A stretch of 64,000 nt of DNA from Microbulbifer pacificus (lineage in GTDB: Bacteria > Pseudomonadota > Gammaproteobacteria > Pseudomonadales > Cellvibrionaceae). Position numbers and translations under genes: made by a program. Below the pieces are notes generated by a model, which was given only the letters and a program-made list of their open reading frames with translations, did not search any database and was not told the DNA's origin. Positions 43,018 through 57,471 of the stretch are shown piece by piece. Position 1 is the stretch's first letter. Each line of letters opens with the position of its first letter. The DNA is taken from the NCBI RefSeq assembly GCF_002959965.1, contig NZ_PREV01000026.1, positions 1,929,501 through 1,993,500 of the forward strand, written 5' to 3'.

Positions 43018-43538
43018 TTACCCAGCCCATCTTTCTTGTCGGTCCCATGGGGGCCGGCAAGTCTACCATCGGCAAATTATTGGCAGCCCAGCTCGGGCTG
43101 CCTTTTGCCGATTCCGACAAGGTCATCGAAGATCGCAGCGGCGCGGATATTCCGTGGATTTTTGACGTGGAGGGCGAGGCCGGTTTTCGCCGCCGTGAGC
43201 GTGCGGTGTTACAGGACCTTTGCGAAGGTGAGTCGCAGGTGGTTGCAACCGGCGGTGGCATTGTACTGATGCCGGAGAATCGCACGCTGCTTAAACATCA
43301 CGGATTCGTGGTCTACCTGCGCGCGAGCCTTGACCAGCTGGTGGAGCGCACCTCCAAAAACAGCAATCGCCCGCTGCTGCAGGTGGCGGACCCACGGGCC
43401 AAGTTGCAGGAAATTCTGCAGCAGCGCGAACGCTACTATGACGAAGTCGCCGATCTCGTGTGTGATACCGACGACTGCACACCCAAGCAGGCTGCCCAGC
43501 TTGTGGTTGACCGCCTGATGGCCGTATCCACCGGCTGA
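43014..43538 (+). CDS. aroK: Shikimate kinase
   Basis: This 174-residue kinase starts at a GTG overlapping the pilQ stop (GTGA). Walker A is LVGPMGAGKSTIGK, the shikimate-binding Asp lies in FADSDKVIEDRSG, and VVATGGGIVL and the lid NRPLLQ are present. It phosphorylates shikimate in chorismate synthesis. The aroK-aroB pair downstream of pilQ is conserved in many Gammaproteobacteria. Confidence 0.96.
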   Translation: MITQPIFLVGPMGAGKSTIGKLLAAQLGLPFADSDKVIEDRSGADIPWIFDVEGEAGFRRRERAVLQDLCEGESQVVATGGGIVLMPENRTLLKHHGFVVYLRASLDQLVERTSKNSNRPLLQVADPRAKLQEILQQRERYYDEVADLVCDTDDCTPKQAAQLVVDRLMAVSTG

Positions 43539-43645
43539 GCCTCCGCTCACTTCTCAACATTGGCGTCCCGCGGTGTTAGAGTGCGGCCTCGCCCGAATTA
43601 TTTCCATTTGTTCGTTTGCCCGTTTGTGTGCTTAAGGGAGTAGCC

Positions 43646-44731
43646 ATGCACAGTCTCGATGTCGATCTGGGTGATCGCAGTTACCCCATTCTGATTGGTT
43701 CCGGCCTGCTCGATAATCCCGCCCACTTCACCGGTGCGATCCGCGGTCGCCAGGTGCTGGTTGTCACTAACGAAACCATCGCGCCTCTGTACCTGGAAAA
43801 AGTGCTGGCCAGCCTGCAGGGGTTCAGCAAGGTGGACACTGTGCTGCTGCCCGATGGCGAAGCTTTCAAGACGCTGGATACACTCAACCGGATTTTCGAT
43901 GCGCTGCTGGAAAAACGCCACGACCGCAGCACCACTATCATCGCTCTGGGCGGCGGTGTGGTGGGTGATATGAGTGGCTTTGCCGCCGCCTGCTATCAGC
44001 GCGGTGTGGATTTTGTACAGGTTCCTACTACATTGCTCTCGCAGGTGGATTCCTCGGTAGGCGGCAAGACCGGGGTCAACCATCCGCTTGGCAAGAACAT
44101 GATCGGTGCTTTCTACCAGCCGCAGATGGTACTGATCGATATCGATACGCTGACCACGCTGCCGGATCGCGAACTGTCCGCCGGTCTCGCAGAGGTCATC
44201 AAATACGGCATGATCTGCGATGCGCCATTCTTCCGCTGGCTGGAACAGAATATGGATGCGCTGCTGGCACGCGATCCCGCGGCACTGGCGTATGCGGTAG
44301 AGCGCAGCTGCGCGGACAAGGCCGCGGTGGTAGCGGAAGATGAGCGCGAATCCGGACGCCGGGCCATTCTCAATTTCGGCCACACCTTCGGTCATGCCAT
44401 CGAGGCGGTACAGGGCTACGGCAAATGGTTGCATGGTGAGGCGGTCGCGGCGGGGATGGCGATGGCCGCCGAGCTGTCACGGCTGAGTGGCTGGATCTCT
44501 GCAGACGACGTGCGTCGATTGCGTACGCTGCTAACCAGGGCCAGTCTGCCGCAACAATCCCCTGAAGATATGGCCGTTAACGATTATCTCCAGGCGATGT
44601 CAGTGGATAAAAAGGTGCAGGATGGCAAATTGCGCCTTGTGCTGTTGCGCGCCATTGGGGATGCGCAGATTGTTGCCGATACTCCCAGAGATCAGCTGAT
44701 AGAAGCTTTGCGCGCCTGTGGTGCGCGGTGA
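43646..44731 (+). CDS. aroB: 3-dehydroquinate synthase
   Basis: This 361-residue enzyme starts at the ATG at 43646, with AAGGGAG six bases upstream (the open frame begins at 43616). It converts DAHP to 3-dehydroquinate using NAD and a metal. Landmarks are [79 protein letters not shown] (split across the active site), EVIKYGMI and [12 protein letters not shown] with metal-binding His residues. Confidence 0.97.
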   Translation: MHSLDVDLGDRSYPILIGSGLLDNPAHFTGAIRGRQVLVVTNETIAPLYLEKVLASLQGFSKVDTVLLPDGEAFKTLDTLNRIFDALLEKRHDRSTTIIALGGGVVGDMSGFAAACYQRGVDFVQVPTTLLSQVDSSVGGKTGVNHPLGKNMIGAFYQPQMVLIDIDTLTTLPDRELSAGLAEVIKYGMICDAPFFRWLEQNMDALLARDPAALAYAVERSCADKAAVVAEDERESGRRAILNFGHTFGHAIEAVQGYGKWLHGEAVAAGMAMAAELSRLSGWISADDVRRLRTLLTRASLPQQSPEDMAVNDYLQAMSVDKKVQDGKLRLVLLRAIGDAQIVADTPRDQLIEALRACGAR

Positions 44732-44839
44732 CAGTTTTGTAGTTTTTTTACCAGAATGAGGATTCTTTGACATAAATGGATTTCTGGAGAAGATAAATCG
44801 GTTAAGTGGCATGTCAACAGCGAAAAAAACTGGCGAATC

Positions 44840-44868
44840 TTGCAATTGCAGGGGCTCGCTTGTAATAT
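44840..44868 (+). promoter_or_regulatory. Candidate sigma-70 promoter upstream of gltB
   Basis: TTGCAA (44840-44845), 17-base spacer, TAATAT (44863-44868). Expected start near 44875. Confidence 0.55.
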
Positions 44869-44874
44869 TGCGCG

Positions 44875-44970
44875 CCCCCTCGGTAAAAGCCGGGGAAATG
44901 AGCCGATAACAACAAGCCCAGGCTCGCAGCAAGCGAGTAATACCAAAGCCCCTAACGCGGGCTTTTTTTG
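44875..44970 (+). ncRNA. Candidate small RNA or attenuated gltB leader
   Basis: Downstream of the promoter, three hairpins can form: CCC-T-CGG/CCGGGG (about 44876-44895), CTCGC-AGCAA-GCGAG (44923-44937) and the terminator stem AAAGCCC/GGGCTTT (44945-44965) followed by T tracts. An unpaired AACAACAA (44908-44915) resembles Hfq-binding motifs. GAGCC (44900-44904) can alternatively pair with GGCTC (44921-44925), and AAGCCC (44914-44919) can compete for the terminator arm, so a switch is possible. Confidence 0.45.
44945..44970 (+). terminator. Intrinsic terminator upstream of gltB
   Basis: AAAGCCC (44945-44951), loop CTAACGC, GGGCTTT (44959-44965), then four more T. It ends aroB read-through or the candidate small RNA about 160 bases before gltB. 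Confidence 0.8.
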
Positions 44971-45130
44971 TCACTGGGGATCTGAAAAACCAGTGAAATC
45001 TGCGGCGCCTTTGGCTCGACAGTAGATAAATATACCCCCGAAGGCAGTTTCCGGACTGTGAACCGATGGGCAGCCTGAAAATGGCGCCATCAAGGCGTAA
45101 GGGGGTAGCGATAACACTTTGAGGATTTCT

Positions 45131-51016
<5,886 letters not shown>

Positions 51017-51033
51017 TCGCCGACTGGCGATAG

Positions 51034-51070
51034 AAATGAAAAAGGGGCGCTGAGCGCCCCTTTTTCATTT
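51034..51070. terminator. Bidirectional terminator between gltD and nhaC-like gene
   Basis: A perfect 17-bp palindrome, AAATGAAAAAGGGGCGC (51034-51050), with its complement at 51054-51070 around TGA. A5/T5 tracts lie within the stem. Confidence 0.95.
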
Positions 51071-51088
51071 GTGCTGAAAGCGGATGGG

Positions 51089-52450
51089 TCACACCACCAT
51101 ATAGCCCAATACCACAAAGCCCACACTGGCTATGATCGCTGCCAGGATGGCGTAGGGCAGCTGGGTCAGCGCGTGGCTCATTACGGTGCAGCCACTGCCC
51201 TGGGCTGCCAGCACCGTGGCGTCGCCGTAGAAGCAGGCGTGGCTGCCGAAGGCGCTCGCCGAGAGCAGTGCGCCGAGCGCCAGTGGCAGCGGGCAGCCCA
51301 CGGCCTGGGCCAGCGGGATGATGATGGGAATGGTGATGGTGAAAATGCCCCAGGACGAGCCGGTGGCAAACGAGATCAGCGACATGGACAGGAACGCCAG
51401 CAGCGGCAGCCACTGGGCGGTCATCAGCGGTTTCAGGGTTTCGATCACATACTGCGGCATGCCCAGACTGTCATTCACCGACTTGAACATAAACGCCGCC
51501 ACGATGATGGAGAGCGCCGGAATCATCAGCTTGAAGCCGTCCATCATGGTATCCAGCATTTCGTTCCAGCCGATGACTTTCTGCAACCCGAACAGCGGAA
51601 TGGTGATGGCCAGTGCGATGATGACGCCTTTCAGTACGTCGATGTCGTAATACCAGCTGAAAAACAGCAGGCTAATGATCGGGATGATGAAGTTCCACGC
51701 GTGGTGACGGGCTCCAACCGGCGCCGGGCCGGCGGCACTCGCCGGCAGCTCGTCGGCGGAAATCTGCGGAGTGCCGGCCGCCGCCAGCGCCTCGGCGCGT
51801 TTCATCGGGCCGATCAGCGGGATGCGACCGGTAGCGACCAATGGCACCAGCAGCAGGGCCAGCCAGGAATAGAGCATGAACGGGATCGCGCTCATGTACA
51901 TGCTGATACCCTCGCCCTGCTCGGCGATACTGGCCGACTCCAATATGCCGGAAAAGAACACTGCCCAGGTGGAAATGGGCACCAGAAAACACGCCGGCGC
52001 CGCGGTGGAGTCGGCGATGTACGCCAGCATCTGCCGGGATACCTTGAACTTGTCGGTGACCTTCTTCATCGACGCGCCGACCGCCAGCGCGTTCAGGTAA
52101 TCGTCGATAAAAATCACCAGCCCCAGGAACCAGGTGCTGAGCAGCGCGCGGTTGCGGGTATTGGCGCGGTTGGCGAGCAGGTCCGCGAAGGCGTTGGCGG
52201 CGCCGGAGCGGATCAGCAGTGCAATCAGACTGCCGAACAGGCCGCACACAAGGATGACCCAGCCGATGGTCTCATCGGCCATCACCGACAGGGCGGTTTC
52301 GGTCAGCGGGGTCATGATGTCGCGTGGGTCGAGCATGGCCAGTGCGAGTATGACGCCGGTGATCAGGGCGGCTACCGGACGCTTGGTAATCACGGCGGTG
52401 GCAACCACGGCAATAGTGGGGATCAGGCTGAGTGCGCCATAAGTTTCCAT
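51089..52450 (-). CDS. NhaC-family Na+/H+ antiporter or related transporter
   Basis: This 453-residue polytopic inner-membrane protein has about eleven hydrophobic segments. Family blocks include GLFGSLIALLIRSGAANAFADLL, FLGLVIFIDDYLNALAVGASMKKVTDKFKVSRQMLAYIADSTAAPACFLVPISTWAVFFSGIL and FATGSSWGIFTITIPIIIPLA, typical of the NhaC branch of the ion-transporter superfamily. It probably exchanges Na+ for H+, which suits a marine lifestyle; amino-acid exchange is possible in relatives. It is inserted on the minus strand between gltD and hemE. Confidence 0.88.
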   Translation of the reverse strand: METYGALSLIPTIAVVATAVITKRPVAALITGVILALAMLDPRDIMTPLTETALSVMADETIGWVILVCGLFGSLIALLIRSGAANAFADLLANRANTRNRALLSTWFLGLVIFIDDYLNALAVGASMKKVTDKFKVSRQMLAYIADSTAAPACFLVPISTWAVFFSGILESASIAEQGEGISMYMSAIPFMLYSWLALLLVPLVATGRIPLIGPMKRAEALAAAGTPQISADELPASAAGPAPVGARHHAWNFIIPIISLLFFSWYYDIDVLKGVIIALAITIPLFGLQKVIGWNEMLDTMMDGFKLMIPALSIIVAAFMFKSVNDSLGMPQYVIETLKPLMTAQWLPLLAFLSMSLISFATGSSWGIFTITIPIIIPLAQAVGCPLPLALGALLSASAFGSHACFYGDATVLAAQGSGCTVMSHALTQLPYAILAAIIASVGFVVLGYMVV

Positions 52451-52650
52451 TCAATCGCTCATCGTTCAAAAAGAAAAAGTATCCGGCAGCCGCGGCCAGT
52501 GCCATCCACCGAATGTGAGTGGAAGCGGGGGCATCATTGCCTGAGCGATGGCGGGCGGTCGGGGTTCGGGTAACGCAGGTTGCGCCAGGGTGGGAGCCGT
52601 GGGGCGCGTTATTGTACGTGACGTTTGGCAGATCTGTATCCGCAAGAGTT

Positions 52651-52680
52651 TTGTTTTCCGCTGCCGCGAACGGCTACAAT
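52651..52680 (+). promoter_or_regulatory. Candidate sigma-70 promoter for hemE
   Basis: TTGTTT (52651-52656), 18-base spacer, TACAAT (52675-52680), 53 bases before the ATG. Confidence 0.55.
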
Positions 52681-52733
52681 AGCCGCCTTTTTAGCCAGCA
52701 CCTCGCTGTGTCGACACGCCCACAGAGATTCCC

Positions 52734-53813
52734 ATGTCAGAGACTGCCTTCGCGCCCCTGAAAAACGACCGTTTCCTGCGCGCCCTGCAGCGCCAGCCCG
52801 TTGATCGCACGCCCATGTGGATGATGCGCCAGGCCGGTCGCTATCTGCCTGAATATCGCGCCACCCGAGCCAAAGCCGGCACCTTTATGGATCTGTGCCG
52901 CAACACCGAGCTCGCCTGTGAGGTGACCTTGCAGCCTCTGGAGCGCTACCCGCTGGATGCGGCGATCCTGTTTTCCGACATTCTTACCATCCCTGACGCC
53001 ATGGGGCTCGGTCTCTATTTCGAGGAGGGTGAAGGCCCGAAATTCAAGAAGCCTGTGCGCACCAGCGCGGATATCGCCGCGCTGGAAGTCGTCGATACTG
53101 CACGTGACCTGGATTATGTCACCAATGCCGTGACGGCCATTCGACGCGAACTGAACGGCCGGGTGCCACTGATCGGCTTTTCCGGCAGCCCCTGGACCCT
53201 TGCCACCTATATGGTGGAGGGCGGTTCCAGCCGGGATTTCGCGCGCACCAAGGAAATGCTCTACAACCGCCCGCAAGATCTGCACCAATTGCTGACGGTG
53301 CTGGCGGATTCGGTGATCGACTACCTCAACGCCCAGATTCGCGCCGGCGCCCAGGCAGTGCAGATTTTTGATTCCTGGGGTGGGGCACTCAGCCACTCGG
53401 CTTACCAGGAGTTTTCCCTGCAATATATGGCCCGCATTCTGCAGGGACTGGTGCGAGAGCACGATGGACGCCGGGTGCCGGTGATTCTGTTCACCAAGGG
53501 CGGAGGCCAGTGGCTGGAGCTGATGGCGGACACCGGCGCCGATGCCCTTGGCCTGGACTGGACCACCGATATTGGCCGCGCCCGTGCCCGGGTCGGCGAC
53601 CGGGTGGCGCTGCAGGGTAACCTGGACCCGGCCATTTTGCTGGCGAACCCGGCACGTATCCGCGAGGAAGTGGCGCAGGTGCTGGCGGGGTTCGGCCGGG
53701 GCAGCGGGCATATTTTCAACCTGGGGCACGGCGTCACCCCCCAGGTTGACCCGGCCCATGCCGGCGCCATGTTCGACGCCGTGGCGGAACTTTCTCCCCA
53801 GTATCACCGGTAA
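52734..53813 (+). CDS. hemE: Uroporphyrinogen decarboxylase
   Basis: This 359-residue cytoplasmic enzyme decarboxylates uroporphyrinogen III to coproporphyrinogen III. Signature sequences are [16 protein letters not shown] (substrate-binding Arg), [49 protein letters not shown] and [16 protein letters not shown]. It complements hemCDXY at 15-20 kb in the same window. Confidence 0.98.
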   Translation: MSETAFAPLKNDRFLRALQRQPVDRTPMWMMRQAGRYLPEYRATRAKAGTFMDLCRNTELACEVTLQPLERYPLDAAILFSDILTIPDAMGLGLYFEEGEGPKFKKPVRTSADIAALEVVDTARDLDYVTNAVTAIRRELNGRVPLIGFSGSPWTLATYMVEGGSSRDFARTKEMLYNRPQDLHQLLTVLADSVIDYLNAQIRAGAQAVQIFDSWGGALSHSAYQEFSLQYMARILQGLVREHDGRRVPVILFTKGGGQWLELMADTGADALGLDWTTDIGRARARVGDRVALQGNLDPAILLANPARIREEVAQVLAGFGRGSGHIFNLGHGVTPQVDPAHAGAMFDAVAELSPQYHR

Positions 53814-53914
53814 TGGGGTGAAAAGTTGGTGCGTAAGTGCTTGCTGACAGATTTTCCGTGATGTCTGTCACGAATAAACTGTCAACCGGCGAGTAGACTT
53901 GTGTGAAAATTCAG

Positions 53915-53946
53915 CCCCGCTCCGGTTTCGCCGGTGCGGGGTCTTT
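53915..53946 (+). terminator. Hairpin downstream of hemE
   Basis: CCCCGC-T-CCGG (53915-53925) pairs with CCGG-T-GCGGGG (53931-53941) over TTTCG, followed by only a short T-rich TCTTT. Likely terminator, moderate strength. Confidence 0.6.
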
Positions 53947-54019
53947 GGTGTGCCGGTTGCGCCGTTATCGCCGGCGCCCGAGAGCGCAAAACAGAAAACA
54001 AAAACGCGGCAGCTGACTA

Positions 54020-55402
54020 GTGGCAATAGAACAGGCGAAGGTATTCGTTGAAGACCTGCAGCGGGGCATGTTTGTGTCCCGCCTCGATCGCCCGTGGACG
54101 CGTACTCCCTTCGCCCTGCAGGGCTTCTATATTCGCGACCTGGAGGAAATCCGCCAGCTGCAGAAATACTGCCGTTATGTCTATGTGGATGTGATCAAAA
54201 GCGTAGGTGATGTGGGCGTCAAGCTGCGCAAGATCACCCGCGCTGCTGGTGAGTCGAGCGGCAATCAGCAGGCCGCGTCTGCCAAGGGCGGTTACCACCG
54301 GATTCCCGTCGCCATCCATTGCAAGCCTGTGCAGGTGCGCCACAACAGCTATGCGGCGCCCGAGCCCGTGCGCAAAGAGGCCGCCAGGGCCAGGCAGCTG
54401 CATGACCGTATCATTCGCGGTATGCACGAGGTTATGGTGCAGTTGAAAGCGGACAGGCCGCTGCCTACCACCCAGGTGAGCCAGACCGTAGGCCTGATGG
54501 TAGACAGCGTCTTGCGCAGTCCCGATGCATTTTCGTGGCTGGCACGGGTGCGGGATAAGGACGAGCACACTTACAGTCACTCTGTGCGCGCCTGTGTCTG
54601 GGCGGTGGTATTCGGGCGCCACATTGGCCTGCGCCGCGTGGAGCTGGTTCAACTCGGGGTGGCGACCCTGCTGAAAGATGTCGGCAAACTGTTCCTGCCT
54701 GACGAAGTGTTGAAAGCGGAAAAACGCAATCCTCGAGCGGAGCTCGAATATCGCAAGTTCGTGGATTACAGCGTGAAGCTGTTGTCCAGTGACCCGAGCA
54801 TCGATCAGCAGATTCTTAATACCGTGCAGGCCCATAAAGAGCAGTACGATGGCAGCGGTTACCCACGCGGCCTGCGCGGTGGTCAGATCCCGGTGTTGGC
54901 ACGTCTGTGCGGTATCGTCACCTTCTACGATGAAGCCACCAACCCGCGTGGCGCAGAGTTCCCGGTGCCGCCGTCAAAAGCGGTGTCGCAGCTGTATGAG
55001 CTGCGCAACTGTGCCTTTCAGGAGCAGCTGGTGGTGGAATTTATCCAGTCCATTGGTCTGTATCCGACCGGTACCCAGGTAGAGCTTTCTACCGGTGAAC
55101 TTGCCGTAGTGGTTGAACAGAGTCACCAGCGACGATTAAAGCCGAAGGTGATGGTGGTGACCGACCGCGAGAAAAAACTGCTGGAGAAACCGCGCCTGTT
55201 TGATATGGCTGCGGACGATGACCGCAAACAGGCATTGGTGAGCAAGGGTAAAAAGTCTCTGGCGGAGGTGGGGTTGATTACCATCACCCAGGATCTCGAT
55301 CCCAGCCGGTTTCCGCAGATCGATGTGGCCAAGGTGCGCGATCAGTACCTGTGCGAGCAACGTCTGCCATCGTTTATCGCGCGCTTCCTGCCCGGTCGTT
55401 AA
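54020..55402 (+). CDS. DUF3391/HD-GYP-type protein with degenerate active site
   Basis: This 460-residue protein starts at GTG. The N-terminal DUF3391 domain (about residues 1-130) is followed by an HD-GYP domain (about 155-370). The GYP block YDGSGYPRGLRGGQIP (276-291) and His183/His187 are kept. However, the HD dyad reads Lys219-Asp220 (LLKDVGK), the middle His falls in KFVDYSV, HHE reads Ala271-His272-Lys, and the later metal Asp is Thr301. By eye most metal ligands are lost. Active relatives hydrolyse cyclic di-GMP; this one more likely binds it or a partner. Confidence 0.85.
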   Translation: MAIEQAKVFVEDLQRGMFVSRLDRPWTRTPFALQGFYIRDLEEIRQLQKYCRYVYVDVIKSVGDVGVKLRKITRAAGESSGNQQAASAKGGYHRIPVAIHCKPVQVRHNSYAAPEPVRKEAARARQLHDRIIRGMHEVMVQLKADRPLPTTQVSQTVGLMVDSVLRSPDAFSWLARVRDKDEHTYSHSVRACVWAVVFGRHIGLRRVELVQLGVATLLKDVGKLFLPDEVLKAEKRNPRAELEYRKFVDYSVKLLSSDPSIDQQILNTVQAHKEQYDGSGYPRGLRGGQIPVLARLCGIVTFYDEATNPRGAEFPVPPSKAVSQLYELRNCAFQEQLVVEFIQSIGLYPTGTQVELSTGELAVVVEQSHQRRLKPKVMVVTDREKKLLEKPRLFDMAADDDRKQALVSKGKKSLAEVGLITITQDLDPSRFPQIDVAKVRDQYLCEQRLPSFIARFLPGR

Positions 55403-55491
55403 GGCCGCCTATCCTGCTTCACTGATCTGCGGCATCTGTCCATGGGGCTGCAGGCGTGTGCCCCGCGCGGATTATGCGGGGCTTGCTGGTA

Positions 55492-56343
55492 TCAGTTCAG
55501 ATTTCCAAAATGCTCGCCCATTTTCACCGGCGTTTCCGCGGTGAGTTCTTCCAGCCAGTTCACTTTGTCGGCGCCAAACAGCAGTACTACGGTGGAGCCG
55601 AGTTTGAAGCGTCCCATTTCTTCACCTTTTTTCAGCGCGATGGGTTTCTGCTCGTCATAGCGGGTGGTGCGGATCTGGCGTTTGAGTGGTGCGACCTGTC
55701 CCGCCCATACGGTTTCGATGGCGGCGACGATCATGGCGCCGACGAGGATCATGGCCATGGGGCCGGCGGCGGTATCAAAAATACACACTAGGCGTTCGTT
55801 GCGGGCGAACAGGCGAGGGACGTTTTCGGCGGTGGTGGTATTTACTGAGAAGAGTTCGCCGGGGACGTAGATCATGCGTTGCAGTACACCGTCCAGCGGC
55901 ATGTGGACGCGGTGGTAGTCTTTGGGTGACAGGTAGATGGTTGCGAATTTGCCGCCGGTGAATTGCGCGGCCACTTCGGGGTCGCCACCGACGAGTTCGA
56001 GCAGGCTGTAGTCCTGGCCTTTGGCCTGGAAGATGCGGCCGTTGTGGATTTCTCCCAACTGGCTGATGGCGCCGTCGGCGCAGCCTGCGATGGTGTTTTC
56101 ACCCGCGACAATGGGGCGGGCACCTTCTTTCAATGCGCGGGTGAAGAAGTCGTTGAAGCAGGTGTATGCGGTGTAGTCCTCTTCCAGCGCTTCGCTCATG
56201 TCGACTTTATATTTTTCCACAAACCATTTGGTGAACGGGTTTTTGATGCCGCCGATGCGGGTTTCGGCGAGCCAGCCCGCAGCGCGTGAGAGCAGGTGCT
56301 GGGGAGTGATGTATTGCAGGAAGATAAACAGTTTCGGGTTCAT
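55492..56343 (-). CDS. psd: Phosphatidylserine decarboxylase proenzyme
   Basis: This 283-residue inner-membrane enzyme converts phosphatidylserine to phosphatidylethanolamine. Self-cleavage at LGST near the C terminus (GRFKLGSTVVLLFGADKVNW, about residue 252) generates the pyruvoyl cofactor. Other blocks are YTCFNDFFTRALKEGARPI, YLSPKDYHRVHMPLDG and YVPGELFSVN. It lies next to rhdA as in Pseudomonas, but an inverted-repeat element separates them. Confidence 0.97.
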   Translation of the reverse strand: MNPKLFIFLQYITPQHLLSRAAGWLAETRIGGIKNPFTKWFVEKYKVDMSEALEEDYTAYTCFNDFFTRALKEGARPIVAGENTIAGCADGAISQLGEIHNGRIFQAKGQDYSLLELVGGDPEVAAQFTGGKFATIYLSPKDYHRVHMPLDGVLQRMIYVPGELFSVNTTTAENVPRLFARNERLVCIFDTAAGPMAMILVGAMIVAAIETVWAGQVAPLKRQIRTTRYDEQKPIALKKGEEMGRFKLGSTVVLLFGADKVNWLEELTAETPVKMGEHFGNLN

Positions 56344-56410
56344 TGGGTTTGTGTAATCCCGTTGGTTTTTGGTTTGGTGCCAGAGTCTTTTGGTGCTCTG
56401 TTGATGTTTG

Positions 56411-56537
56411 TGTGGCGGTCAGGCACCGGGTACGGGTTTTCAGGACCGAGCTAGGCGCCCCCCTTCAACCCATCCCTGGGCGCTGCGGCGCAAACTTCCT
56501 GTTTGCGACGCTCCTGAAAACCCGTACCCGCCACCTG
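56411..56537. repeat. Compound inverted-repeat element, copy 1
   Basis: Outer arms GGGTACGGGTTTTCAGGA (56428-56445) and its complement (56512-56529) enclose three parts. These are CCGAGCTAGGCGCC, a small CCC-ATCCCT-GGG hairpin and a CGCAAAC-TTCCT-GTTTGCG hairpin (56489-56507). The layout matches copies at 59282-59393 and 59492-59594. Confidence 0.85.
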
Positions 56538-56583
56538 TCCTTCAATTCGAAGGAGTTTACTTCGTTAGCAAGTACGCATCGTC

Positions 56584-56603
56584 ATTCCCGCGCAGGCGGG
56601 AAT
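56584..56603. repeat. ATTCCCGC palindromic repeat
   Basis: ATTCCCGC-GCAG-GCGGGAAT, an 8-bp stem hairpin just downstream of rhdA. The motif resembles short dispersed palindromes (dRS3/REP-like) known from Neisseria and other Proteobacteria. It may act as an mRNA end. Confidence 0.7.
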
Positions 56604-56625
56604 CCAGTAGTCGACGGCACTGAGT

Positions 56626-57432
56626 CTAGTTTTCGATCGGCGTATCCGGCAAATTGCCCCATTCACTCCACGAACCCGGATAAGCCACGATGGGAAATCC
56701 GAGGGATTTCCCCACCAGCCAGGTAAACGCAGAGCGGTGGTGGCTCTGGCAATGGGTAGCGATTTCTGTTTCGCCGTCGATGCCAAGCGCCGCGAGGAAT
56801 TCTTTTGCATCGGTGCGGATGCGCAGGTCGCGCTGCGGGTCCATCAAGCGGGTCCACTCGCAGTTGATTGCGCCGGGAATGTGGCCGCCGCGCATGGCGA
56901 CAAGGCGTTCGCCGGTGTACTCACTGGGGGAGCGGGCGTCCCAGATTTGCAGGCTGTTCTGACCGAGGCGCTGCTGGATCTGGTCGGCGTCGATCATCGG
57001 GGCGTCGTCGGCGATGCGGATGTCGATTTCGCTGGGGGCCGCAACGGTGTCTTCCGTGGTGAGCGGCAGGTCGGCGTTTTTCCAGGCGATCATGCCGCCG
57101 TTCAGGTAGCTGTATTTTTTGTGGCCGATAACTTCGAGGGTCCACAGCAAGCGCCCGGCCCAGCCGCCGCCTTCGTCGTCGCAGGCGACAATGTGGGTGT
57201 CGGGGGTGAGGCCAATGGCGCGCATGACTTCGGTGAGGCGCTCGATCGAGGGCAGTTTTCCTGGGGCCGGTGGGGTGCCGGCGAGGAGAGCCTGGAAGGG
57301 CAGGCCGGTGGCACCGGGAATGTGGCCTGCGAAATAGTTGGCTGGGGAGCTTAAGTCAACCACGCGGATTTCTTCGTGTTCCAGCAGTGGGATCAGTTGT
57401 TCCGGTTCCAGGATCAGGGGTACTTCACTCAC
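56626..57432 (-). CDS. rhdA: Rhodanese-type thiosulfate sulfurtransferase
   Basis: This 268-residue tandem-rhodanese protein starts at GTG. The first domain is non-catalytic (ACDDEGGGWAGRLLWTLEVIG replaces the Cys loop). The second carries the active-site loop THCQSHHRSA with catalytic Cys, close to the CQTHHR loop of Azotobacter and Pseudomonas RhdA. Landmarks are VVDLSSPANYFAGHIPGA and WDARSPSEYTGERLVAMRGGHIPGAINCEW. It moves sulfane sulfur from thiosulfate to cyanide or thiols in the cytoplasm. Confidence 0.92.
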   Translation of the reverse strand: MSEVPLILEPEQLIPLLEHEEIRVVDLSSPANYFAGHIPGATGLPFQALLAGTPPAPGKLPSIERLTEVMRAIGLTPDTHIVACDDEGGGWAGRLLWTLEVIGHKKYSYLNGGMIAWKNADLPLTTEDTVAAPSEIDIRIADDAPMIDADQIQQRLGQNSLQIWDARSPSEYTGERLVAMRGGHIPGAINCEWTRLMDPQRDLRIRTDAKEFLAALGIDGETEIATHCQSHHRSAFTWLVGKSLGFPIVAYPGSWSEWGNLPDTPIEN

Positions 57433-57471
57433 GACGTGTTCCTTAATGGGTTTTGCCCTTTCGAGAGGCCC

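Noticed and set aside
44875..44970. Known glutamine riboswitch upstream of gltB
   Set aside because: I do not see the conserved glnA or Downstream-peptide motif; only a promoter, generic stems and a terminator.
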